Source of the DNA: Ifrita kowaldi
Lineage: Eukaryota; Chordata; Aves; Passeriformes; Cinclosomatidae
Length of the DNA stretch: 64,000 nt
Assembly (NCBI GenBank): GCA_013398055.1
Contig: VZRS01002385.1
Location: 186,001-250,000, forward strand
Direction of reading: 5' to 3'
The translations under genes were made by a program, and so were the position numbers. Positions 27,108 through 38,900 of the stretch are shown piece after piece. Within the stretch, counting starts at the first letter, position 1; each line of letters begins with the position of its first letter. Under the pieces are notes generated by a model that saw nothing but the letters and a program-made list of their open reading frames with translations, did no database searches and was not told the DNA's origin.

Positions 27108-27686
27108 CCACTGTGTGTGTTATTGTCCTGGAGGGTGTATAATTAGCTAGATGATATAAACCAGGTCGGTGGTGTATTCTGTGACCAGGTAGTTGACAGG
27201 CTATTGCTAAGCGAGATAAAACTTTTCGGTAAGAAGAGGTGAGATACTTCTACGACATACATGAATGAGAATATAAATTTTAAACAGTTGTCTGATTTTG
27301 TAGTTGTAGAGACAGTGTCCATAGTGGTGGGATAGGTGTGACCAGCGCTTTAACTGCTTGCACACTTGGTAACTTTGAACTGTAGTCATGTGCAGTGAGG
27401 CAGGGAATGATTTATATGGATGGCAGCTGTATTGTAACTTCTTAGGAATCTAAAGATCAGAGCCTCTGTCGGGCAGCCTGAAAAGCCTCTATCGAGTATT
27501 GTTTTATATCTGTTATTTTTAGATTGAGCAGCAGAATAGGCTATGAGACTCTGTGTAGAGAAACCTTTCCTACTTTCAAAACGTCACAGATATTGCAAGG
27601 GAAAACACTAATTTTACGTAGAAATGTACACACAGTATCGTTAATGTAGCATTTGAAAGATTTTAGTCTGTCTGTTTTCTTTTGTG

Positions 27687-27699
27687 CCACCAGGGGGCA
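27687..27699 (+). promoter_or_regulatory. CTCF core motif match in intron 1
   Basis: CCACCAGGGGGCA is an exact match to the CTCF core consensus CCASYAGRKGGCA. It lies in unique intronic sequence about 2 kb before exon 2. A core match alone does not prove occupancy. Confidence 0.45.
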
Positions 27700-28171
27700 T
27701 GGGACTACAGTCTGTTTATGTTTTTTTTTCTTTCCAGTATTTCATCATCTGCATATTGATTTCTTCTTGTTTTCAGTTCCTCGGTTTTAGAAGTTTCTAG
27801 CATTTATCTTTAAACTGTTGGGATTCTAGGATGTTGGTCCTTCATCTCAATTATCTTAATCTGATTCTGTTGTCAAAATACATATTTGTCCTTTTGGGAA
27901 GCAGCAATAGCTGTCTGCCTGTGTTGCATTTTAAAACTTGTTACTGCTTTCAGGATGTATCAATCTAAGAAATGGAAACAAACAACAAGCAGTGGATCAG
28001 CACTTCACACAGCCCATAAAATGCAGAGACAAGCCAATAATTTTAAAGAAATGCTAAAACATATTGTCTACAAAATTACAAAGAACTTCCATAAAGGTAG
28101 AATTATGGTAATAATAGTTTAGAATCCAAAAAACTGATTGGTAACTCTTGGTAAGGGTTTGTTTTTCATTT

Positions 28172-28200
28172 GTTTTGTTTTTTTTTTTTTTTATTTTTTT
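28172..28200. repeat. T-rich simple repeat
   Basis: Nearly pure T run with single G and A interruptions in intron 1, followed by ordinary sequence. Confidence 0.7.
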
Positions 28201-29716
28201 ATTCCTGCAGGCTTCTCAAAGTCAAGAGAATTTAAAAATTGTACACATCAGTTTAGAAAGGAGACCTAATCCTTTGCAAACTACAACTGCTGAAAAGGAA
28301 AATGCAAATATTTAAAGTGTATTACTGTCAAAAGGGAAAAAAGTGTCATGTATAGATGTTGTTTCTTAGATTATACTGTAGTCTTAAGAAAATAAGGCAG
28401 TGGTGCTGGGAAAAAGTCATTAAAACCATAAGTCACAGAGTAGCAGTCTCCTGAATCAATGGTATTTGTGTTGAATGTAATGGTAAAATGTAGACGCCTG
28501 GAACTGCAGCAGGTTTTGCTATTATGACAGCTGCTTGCAAAAGTACCTAATCATACATTGTATATTTTGGAGTCTCAACTCAACTTTAATAATAGGAAGT
28601 GACTGGGTTTTTTGTTCTCTTGTCACTTCTTGTTACATTGAAGTCATTCTGAGGAAATAAAGAAATTACTGTTATAAGGAAATATCCCTAAAATCATGTT
28701 AAATAATCTGGCCTTTTGTGAGTCTGAAAAGCCAGCACATTCATGCCTGATAAAAACCATACCTCAAATAATTTGGAAGGAGTGGCTAGTACATGAGAGG
28801 GCAGTAGCGTTTTGAGGTGCCCTTTGAGGAGGGCTGTGGTCCCTCCTGCATTCCAACAATACAGTGATTAGATGCTATGAAATTGCTGTGTGGGATCTGT
28901 CTCTTCCTTCCAAGTTGCTCTGAGAGATGGGTTGACTTTTTTCAATTCACATTGATGTTCTGCAGCCTTCTTCTTGTGGAGCTCTCTAGAATATCTACAA
29001 AAACCTGTTGTTTGGCAGTTGGAGATGACCTTCTGACTGAAAATGCCATTAACCTGATCTCTCTTTTAAAGGATTTTCTTGATGGTTGTAATGGTCCAAT
29101 TATACAGATTATTCCCACGCTCAGGCTGCTAAAGGATCTCTTACCCCCGTGAAGTGCTTCTTTTAATTTGTCTCCGGCTTCCACTGAAAATCAGAAAAAA
29201 TGATATTTATTGAAATATTTTACATGTATGGGAAAAACCTGAAATGTTTACAATATCCTCTTAATCCCATCACAATGTGACTGTCTGGTGAAAAATCGCT
29301 TGATTTGATTTGATGTTCTGATAAATGAGAAGATCAGATTTTTGCAAATCTATGAAAGATGTGAAAAAAGTTGAATTAGATAAAATTGCTACTTGATACT
29401 ATGTGACTTTGAAGCATTTATTTGAATCATTGATTAAATCTTGTCGTGTGAATTCAGGTTCATAAAGGAAAAATGTCTCTTTTGCTCTTTTCTCTTGTAC
29501 TGAAAAGAGGAGGTTCTGTGTGTTGGGTCAATTCCTTATTAGTTTTTCTTTATGTAAAATATGAAATAAAGATATATTTAAATTTTCTATGTGATCACAC
29601 ACTATTTTGAAACTGATTTTTTTGTTGTTGTTGGGTTTTTTGGGGAGGGTTTTGGTTCTGTCAAGAATTTTTCTGAGAAGTAATTAAACCTTACTCTTTT
29701 TTTTCCTCTCCCCTAG

Positions 29717-29977
29717 GGTCAGCTTTCAATATTGCAAGAAAAAATAGATCACTTAGAACGCCTGTTGGCAGAAAATAATGAGATTATTTCAAACATACGC
29801 GATTCTGTGATCAACCTGAGTGAATCAGTAAAGGATGGTCAAAAAAATCCAGAAGCTATAAACTTCAGTCAGGGTTCCGTTTCGGAGCTGCTCCCTTCTG
29901 CTTCAGTTTTGCTTGCAGTTGATTCTGAGGATTGTTTGTTTGCTTCAAAAAGTGGAAGTCACAGTTCAGGTGTACAG
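29717..29977 (+). CDS. MAN2A1: MAN2A1 exon 2 (luminal stem, coiled coil)
   Basis: 261 nt, 87 codons, phase 0 at both ends. The acceptor is CCCTAG after a long pyrimidine tract (29693-29716) and the donor is CAG|GTAAGC. It begins Gly-Gln-Leu-Ser and reads LQEKIDHLERLLAENNEI, a heptad-like segment expected to form the stem coiled coil between membrane anchor and catalytic domain. Two N-glycosylation sequons, NLS and NFS, follow. The conserved DCLFAS segment sits near the end. I did not use the internal TTG at 29732 as a start because the frame is open to the acceptor and matches the known stem upstream of it. Confidence 0.97.
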
Positions 29978-32900
29978 GTAAGCAGTATGTCTTTCTCTCT
30001 TATTGTGCTGGAGTCCTAGCTGTCACTTTGTGTTTAATTCTGCAAACGTCAAGTTGCTGTTAAAAGCTTGGTACTAAGACATAATAGAATTGTTGAAGTG
30101 ATTGCTGTGTTGAATAGATGTTATGAAACTGTTCCTTTATACCTTTTTAAAAAGTTCTCTGGAAATTGAATAATGATTATGAAGAGCCAACATTTGGCTT
30201 AAAAAAAAAAAAGCTTAAAAGTTTTGTAAAAAATCCAAACAAAACATAGAGATTATTGTCCCATCAGTTCTTTGGAAATAATTCGTTTGAGAGTCTCTTT
30301 GAGTTTCCCTAAACTGATCTAAAACTGATGAAAAATAAACTGCGAATAGTGGATAGTCTTGGTTTAAATAGATTTTACTTTTAGGGACGTATGTGTAGAT
30401 GAGGTTTGATGGGGAGGTAAAGAATGTTCAAGAATTAGTAAATTCAAAAAAAATTTTGGGTCCTGTGTTCCATTTTGAATGTCATTTCTGTATTTCGGCA
30501 TTCCTGTGCCTCCAGTTTGTATAGGTACTTTGATCAGAAAGGGGGAACATACACCATGTTGACTGGTTGGCATGAACTGGGGAGGTTGAAGTTTTTAAAG
30601 TCAAACACTTCAAGTTGAATTTATTTTGCTTTCTGGTGATGCTTGTGAGTTCATGGACTCTTATATATTCAGTTTTAATGGAGTGATTCAGGAGCACTGA
30701 GAATACTCTGTGAAGTTTGTGATCTGTACTGTTTTTGTGAGTCTTGTGGGAGTACTATAAATATTCATAGTACTCTAAAGCAAAGATTAAATTTTGAAGT
30801 CCAGCTTTCTCATTTTAGAATTTAAAGTGTTTCTATTGCAGGAGAAAGGCAGTGGACTTCAGAAGAATAAGTACACATATTGGAACAATTGTAACCTCTG
30901 ATGTATTGTGTTTAATGCTTTTAAACTCTTCAGGGATAGGCACCACCTTAATGTCTTTTATGGAGGAAGTAGACTTTTTAAAGGCAATATCTGAACATCT
31001 CTTCATGTTTCTGGTATGCATTAAGACTTCTGTGCAGGGAAGTGAAACATCTGGACCTGTGGTTACAGGCTTTCAAGTTAGTGGATTATTAACAGGTTAT
31101 TCATTGTACAATCTGTTACCATGTTAGGTGATGCACTTTTTTATGTACATTAAAAATAAGTTCCAGTAAATTAATTTTGAGATAAAATATGTTGTTGTAA
31201 ATTCTTGGGCATGTTAACCTGTTATGAATGGAAGGTAAAATGTATTTTCTGAAGCTGCTCTTTGTTTTTTGCTTCACACTTGCAGAATATCAGAACATAA
31301 ACCTCCTATCACGCAATGCACCTACTGCCTACCTAATGGGAGGCTGTTGTAACTAAATTGCTTTTGGATAATTTTCTTTACTTTTAAGTACATTACCATG
31401 TACATAAGAAGCAAACATATTGTTCCCCTACTCACACTTCCCTTTCTTCCTTGCGCAGGGAGGGAGGGAGGGTTTTAATGCTCTCCATGTCATTGCGTTC
31501 GTACCCTCTGCTCAGCAGGTTGTTCACGTCGCCATTAAGTCACTTTAATATTGCTTCTGTTTACACTTAGTTGCCCATCCTGTGAGTCTGGGCTGCATTT
31601 CAGTTATGGAATCTAAGACCTTGACTTCAGCAGAACTCCTCTAGCACCATGTTAATGAGCTGATCTAAATCACTGTATTTCAATACAGTTTTACTATTTA
31701 ATACTTTACCAACCCTGATGTATTCTGCATGCTCAGTTAATTTATTTGAGACATTTTCAATGATTATTTTGAGCACTTTTTGAAAGAAATATACGTGTTA
31801 ATTGCTGCTGTTTGTAAACATTACGTTAAACCCACAGATTTTTGCATTACTTTTCCCATGTTTGTGCTTGGGTGGCTGTATGATAGACTAGAAAGTAGTA
31901 AGAGCTAATATAGGTGAGATAAAGTATTTGAATAAAAAATAACTTTACAGAATGAAGGCAAAAGAGTCTTCACTGAATAAATAATGGAAATTGATTATAG
32001 TCTCCTATAATGGGGAAACCATTGTAAAAATGCATTCAAATATGGATTAAAAAACTTTGTGATGGTTCAGTGAGATGTATTGCTGGATTTGCTACTCAAA
32101 TTTGTGTTTTCATAAAACAGAAAAAGCAAGTTGCTAACAACATGAGACCAAAAGATTCTCAGATGGGACAGCTAAAGAATATTTTTTCATGGACTAATTA
32201 TAGATCAAGAAATTGTTTACTTGCTACTTATACTGTTTGTAAGTAGGTAGAAAACTAATAGAGCTGGAAACAGAAAATAGGGCTGACTTGAGAATGCTAT
32301 AATTTAAGTCAAGTAAAAGACTAATGTGTACTTTTTTCCAAAAGATAAATTATGAAGACAGGTAATAAACCCACAAAAATGAAGATGACTGGATTAAATG
32401 TGGATATGACCTGATGCTTTTTCAGTTTAGGAGTTCAAGAAGTATCTGGCATTTGTGCTCAGAGAAGATGGAATTCTCAATAGCCATCATGCTGAGCTGG
32501 AAGGTCTTTTAAATAATACAGTGAGGCGTCTCCTGTCTTGTCCATTTCAACTACTGAAGCATCTAAAAAAGGCTTAGTAATGTTACTCTTTTTGAAAATG
32601 AGGCATGAATCATTCTTTAAAAAGATGACTTGAAGAGGCACAATCTATGCTTTTATTTCTACTGAGCAGTAGTTTAGTATTCACTGTTAGGATGTTATGA
32701 TGTTTTCATGAGATTTACATAATTTCAGCAGTTTGACTCCTTCAGTATAGAGGAAGAATAAACCCATGTAGAAAAAACACAGCTGATAACCTTTCTAATG
32801 TTTTAATGAAAAGCTTGTAGCAACATGGCTACATCTTCTGAAGCCTCCATAATGAAGACAGGCAGCATCCTTTTTGAATTTCTGTCTGTCTGCTGCTTTT

Positions 32901-35900
32901 ACAGAGTCCTTTCTTACTATATCAGTGTGCTATACTCAGATGTGAAATTGAAATATGTCCATGAAATACTTTCTTTAACCTCTTTTGCTTTTTACTGACT
33001 AGGGGATTGGAACTTATTCTTCACTTGCAGTCATGTAACTTTTTCGAGTGATGATGCAATTTGTAATTAATCCTTTACACAATTCCTATTGAGGATGGTG
33101 TTGTATGAAAGATAAAAAAGATTTAACTTCTATCTTTGGATGTCTTTCCGTAAGTGTAAGGATTTCAGCCTGGTCTGGCTTTTGTTTATTACAGTGGAAG
33201 GTTTTGGGTTTTTTTCCTTTGGCTTTTTTTTTAACTGCTTCTGATTAATGTTTGAATCACAAAATGGCTGAATGGTTGAGGTTGGCAGGGACCTCTGGAT
33301 ATCATCTGGTCCAACCACCTGCTCAAGCAGGGCCACCAAGAGTCAGGTGTCCAGGATCATGTCTAGGTGATTTTTCAGTATCTCCACAGATGGCGATTGC
33401 ACAGCCTCCCTGGGCAACCTGTGCCAGTGCTCAGTCACCCTCACAGGGAAAAAGCTTTTCCTGATATTCAGGAGGAACCTTCGTTGTGTGCCCATCACCT
33501 CTGATCCTGTCTCTGGGCACCACTGCAAAGAGACTGTCTCCACCATCTCTGCACTCTCTCTGCCTTTATTTTCCTGGGTGCTCCTTCTTGCTGTTCTTGA
33601 AGATAGGAGTGACGTTGCATTCCTTCAGTCTTTGGGCACTTCTCCTAATCACCATGATCATTCAAAGGTTCTTAAGGGTGACCTTGCAGTGACAACAGCC
33701 AGAACTCATGGGTGCATCCCACCAGGTCCCATGGACTTAGATATGTCCAATTAGTGCAAGTATTCCCCGAGCTGGCCCTGTTTCAAGAAGGACATCTTCC
33801 TTGGACCAGTTCTCTCCCCTCCTCTATGAGACCTGGGGTCCCTGAAGGCTGATCTTGCTCGTAAGGACTGAGGCAAAGACGGCGTTCAGTACCTCAGCCT
33901 TTCCCATGTCCTGTGTCACCAGGTCCCCTCCCTCATTCAGCAGTAGATCCTGACCTTCCTTTTGTCACTTGTCTTCTTACAGAAACCCTTCTTGATTCCT
34001 TCGACATTCCTGGCTGGATTCAATCCCATTTGTCCTTTAGCATTCCTAACTTTATCTCTGGGTGCTCGGACAATGTTTCCGTATTCCTCCCTGAATTAGA
34101 TTTGCTTGACCAGGATTTGCTGGAGGTGGGGGCTATAGGCGTGGGGGCGACACCTCCTCTTTGAGACACTGCTGGAAGTTTCCCCCGTGCCTGACAGCCG
34201 GTGCCAGGTGGCTCCATGACGGATCCACCTCCGGCCAAAGCTGGGCCAATCACATGGTAGTAACACCACTGGGATAACAGATTTAAGACAGGGGAAAACA
34301 AAGATACTGTATAGATGTAATTGTGGCCAGAAAAGAGAGGAGTGAGTATGTGAGAGGAACAGCTCTGCCGACACCCGAGTCAGTGGAGCAGGAGAGGCAG
34401 GAGGTGCTCCAGGTGCCAGAGCTGAGATTCCCCTGCAGTCTGTGGTGCAGCCCACAGTGAAGCCCCTGTGTCCCTGCAGCCCATGGAGATCCATGGGGAT
34501 GCAGAGATCCACCTGCAGCCCATGCAGGACCCTAACTGGAGCAGGAGGATGCCCAAGAAAGGCTGTGATGCCATGAGAAGCCCATGCTGGAACAGGCTCC
34601 TGGCAGGACCTGAGGCCCTGTGGAGAGAGGAGCCCACCCTGGAGCAGATTTCCTGGAAGGATTTGTGGCTTTGTGGGGAACCCAAGCTGGGGCAGGCTGT
34701 TCCAGAAGCACTGCCTGTGGAAGGCACCCTTGTTGGAGCAGTTCATGAAGAACCGTAGCCCAGGGGAAGGACTTAATGTTGGAGCAGTTAATGGTGAACT
34801 GTCTCCCGTGGGAGGAGTTCCACACTGGAACCGGGGAAGGACTCCTCCCTGCTGAGGAAGTGGATGGAGAAACAACATGTGATGAACTGACCATAACCCC
34901 TCTTCCCCATCTCCCTGCACCACTGAGGCAAGGAAGTAGAGAACTGAGAATAAAGTTAATCCCGGGAAGCAGGGAAGGGTTGGGGGAAAGGTGTTTTTAA
35001 GGTTTTACTTCTCATTATTGTACTCTGATTTTGATTAGTAATAAATTCAGCGAATTTCCCTAAGTCAAGTCTGGTTTGCCCATGATGGTAATCAGTAAGT
35101 GATCTCTCATTCCCCTTATCATGACACGTGAGCCTTTCATTATATTTTCTCTCCCCTGCCCGTTTTCAGGGGGAACTGACAGAGTGGCATTGGTGAGTAC
35201 CTCATATCCAGCTAGGGTCAATCCACCACACTCTCCCGTTTCCTGTCTCTGCCTTCATCCTCTGTAGGCTTCTTTTTTGTGTCTGAATTTTGCCAGGAGC
35301 TCCTTGTTCATCCATATAGGCCTCCTGGCATTTCTGCCTGAATTTCTACCTGTTGGGATGGACTTCCCTTCACTTGGAGGAGGTGATCCTTATTACCAGA
35401 GGAGGTATTAACGAGTTTTCTTGGGCCCCTTTTCCATCCCAGGGCCTTATGTTGTGGGATCTTGACAGCAAAGCATCCAGAGCGTATGCTTCTGAAGTCC
35501 AGGGTTGTGGTCTTGTATTTTGTCCCCCTTTCTTCTCAGAGTCCTGAACTCTACAGTCTTATGGTCACTGCAGCCAATGCTGCCATCGAGTTTCACAGCC
35601 CCGATGAGATGAGGGCACTCGTGGCAAGCAAGAGGTCCAGCAGAGCACCTCTCCTCACTGCCTTCTTGGTCCCTTGGATTAGGTACATGCCACTGCCATG
35701 CTCCAGGAACCTTATGACTTATGCCTGGCTGTGTTGTACCTTGTGCTCAACAGAGGGTCATTGAAGTTCCCCACGAGGACCAGGCCCTGGAAATGTCTGT
35801 GGTAGGCCTCTTCCACTTGTTATCCCTGATCAGATAGCCTATTGCAGACATCCACTGCACAGTCACCCATACTGGTCTGCCTCTTAGTCCTTGTCCATAA

Positions 35901-38900
35901 GTTCTCTGTTGGCTTCTCATCCATAGAATCATAGAATACAAGAAAACCAAGTGCAATCATTAATGTGACAGTGCTGTGTTCATCTCTAAACCATGTCCCT
36001 AAGCTCCATATCTGTGGTGGCTGGTTGGCCAGTGGTACAAGAGACAGAGAGAGCTCTTGTAAGACAGTCTTTGCTGCCAAAGACTTATTGGTTATGGTGG
36101 GGGAAAGAAGCCTCTCCCAGGATGCCTGTTTGGTTGTGGTAATGTACCCCAATTCTAACTCCCTGGTTGGCCTTGGTGTTAGCCACACCCCTGTACTTAA
36201 GCTCGACCCGTCGCATGTTCAGGGTCGTTTGCCTCTAGAGCCCTTCAGGAGCTATAGCAATAAACTGCTGTTAGTGGAACTCTATGCAAGGACCCTTCTC
36301 AACTCCTTGCTATCGGATTCGTATTACTGAAACCATCCCTGCGTCTGTGCTTTCATGTATATGAGCCACAGAGCCAGAAGGGACTCAGTAATACATATCC
36401 ACATGCTTTTCTGTACACTTCTGGGGATGGTGATTCCATCCTTTCTGTGGGCAGCCTGTGCTAGTGCTCAACCACTCCTTCCATGATGAATTTTTTCCTA
36501 ATATCCAATCTAAGTGTCCCATGTAGCAGCTTGAGGCTGTTTCCTCTTGTCCTGTTGCTGTTTCCTGGGAGCAGAGCCTGACCCCCACCTGGCTGCACCC
36601 TACTGTGAAGGAGCTGTAGAGAGCAATAAGGTCCCCCCAGAGCCTCCTTTTCTCCAGGCTAAACACCCCCAGCTCCCTCAGGTGCTCCTCATCATACTTT
36701 TGCTCCAGACCCTTTCCCAACTCTGCTCCCTTCTTCAGACACACTCCAGCACCTCAATGTCCTTCTTGCAGTGAGGGGCCCAAAACTGGATGCAGGATTT
36801 GAGGTGCCTCACCACTGCTGAGTACAGAGGGACAATCACTTCCCTGGTTGTGCTGGCCACATTGTCTCTGATACAGGCCCGGAAGCTGTCAGAGAGGCAC
36901 GCCAGCATGCTAATTTCCCAGGAAGGATTTTGGGGATTTCTTTGTGATTGTGCCTTGTAGGTACTTCCTTGATTATCTAAAAATGTTGGAGGTGACCCAA
37001 TTTTATCGATTTCTTATGTTACATATTTTTAAAACCCTTCCATGCCACATTGTTGCTGACCACTACTCCCTCACAGGGCTGCTGTTGACTCTCTCTGTCC
37101 CCTTTTATTCTCAGCCAGAAGCTGTCCTTATTAGGTCAGCCATCTCCCTGGCAAAGGTACCTCTGATGCCCTTAGTCAGATCTCATCTCTCCCAAGCAGG
37201 CACAGATATGAAAACAGGGTCAGAGAACTCCAAACACCAACTCCAAGGCCATTTATTGATCTACACTATCAGTGTCCTCCTCTCACTCTCTTACCCCCCT
37301 CACTGGTGGATAGAAGAGGACACCACCTGTGACCTCGATTACCTGCAGAATTCTGCAGTCAGTTTCGATGCAGTCTCGGTTGCCTCTGATGGTTTCACTT
37401 ATACCCACATGGAAGGACAACAAGGGATAGTAGCCATTGAGTTGGACAAGCTTCAACAGCTCCTCTACAATATCCAGGATTCAGGCCTTTGCAAGGTAGC
37501 AAGCGTCTCTAGATGATGGGTCACGTCGTCGAAGCAGTTACATCAGACAACTGTTGATAAGAATTTCAAGATCTATTTCCTGAATTGCAGTTTCTGTCTC
37601 TTGAGCTCATAGTCATATCAGCATGGTTTGAAATAGCTGTGAAGTTGTAGATGTCAGGGAAAAAATTATGAATGTTATGTTTAGTACTGTAAAAATTGTT
37701 ATCTTTCAGACTGCAGAAAGTTGCTTGTTAAATGCAGCCTCCATCCATAAGCAAAACTCACAGGAATGTGTGGAATTCCATGAATTACTACTTTTTAATC
37801 AAACAATGTTTTCATGATTGAAATGTCCAAAGAGTTTATCAGTATTAAGGCCATTCATTGTTCACTGGCAAATTTACAAAGTGTGCACTTATATTTTCTT
37901 CAGAACATTGCATTGCAGAGAAAAAATACAGTTCTCCAAACTCAGATTTTAGAAAATACCACATTTAGAAAATATATAATAAAAAAATACTATATATTAT
38001 CTATTATATTATATGTATTATTTATTCTTCATCTAATATATAAATTAGCCTAATAGCATATTTAGAAAATGTGCTATTAGGCTAACTAACTTCAGCATAA
38101 CCCTTATTTGGGCCCTTCAAGCTGACAGTACAGAATGCACAGATCCTCAAGTATTGCACCTGTGTTTTCCAGTAGTCAATACTGTCCAAAGATTGAAGCA
38201 ATCCCGGGGAGCAGTGATGTGACAGGATCATCTCATACAGGCCATAGATGTTTGGTGTACATGGGATCTCTCACAGGTTGTAGGTATCTAGTGCACATTG
38301 CAGGCCCAGCTGAGGCTCTGCTAGATGTAGGATTACTGTGTTTTATTCCCCTCTTACATTACTTAGTTCCCTTTATATCTTAAGCTAAAGGCCTGTGGTG
38401 GATTGACCTTTTCTGGCTCTCAGATTCCAACCCCTCCAAGGTCAACCCACTCCTCTTCCTTTAAGCATCCAAATCTGGGTCTTGAGGATTAAAAGATGGG
38501 GCGTGGTGATGGCCAAAACTTGGATTGAACATTTCCAGAGTGAAGTAACTGTGGGGATTCTTTTGTTATTCTTATTAGGTGAAATGACAAGGAGTGGAGA
38601 TCTACCTTGTATGTAAGTGTGTGTAAAAGTTTCCACTTTTTTAGTGTTTTAGTGTGGGAAATCAGGGTTTTTTTGAAAATGTAAGTGAAGTTTGTGAAGA
38701 CTATGTGATGAATATGTACTTTATTGACTGTTCTTAAGTGTTTCACAGAGGTGAGGGTGGAATTCTCTGGCAGATGTCCAGGTGTTGGCAGTAAGGGGCT
38801 CCAGTATCTGTGAGCAGAGGCCAGTCCTGCCCTGTGCCAGACACAGCTCCAGACCCACCACAGGATGCAGCCTCCATCAGCAAAGGGTGGCAGTACCTCT

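Larger units (their letters stand above)
17905..29716 (+). other. MAN2A1: MAN2A1 intron 1 (visible part)
   Basis: About 11.8 kb between the CpG island and exon 2, ending in a strong pyrimidine tract and AG. No LINE or LTR copy is recognised in it, unlike introns 2 and 3. It contains a GTTT microsatellite, T-rich runs and a CTCF-core match, listed separately. Short open frames here (for example 20649-20990 and 28942-29184 on the - strand) have no recognised product. Confidence 0.7.

Noticed and set aside
29732..30019. Exon 2 as an independent ORF from TTG to a stop at 30017
   Set aside because: The stop lies past a consensus donor (CAG|GTAAGC) and the frame joins exon 3 in phase 0, so it is an exon and not a gene.
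34096..34923. 275-codon open frame on the - strand
   Set aside because: It lies wholly inside the solo LTR and arises from its tandem GC-rich units. No domain, and the LTR sense strand is +.
36944..37516. 190-codon open frame on the + strand
   Set aside because: It is the antisense of CR1 sequence upstream of the endonuclease; the - strand shows the known CR1 protein motifs.
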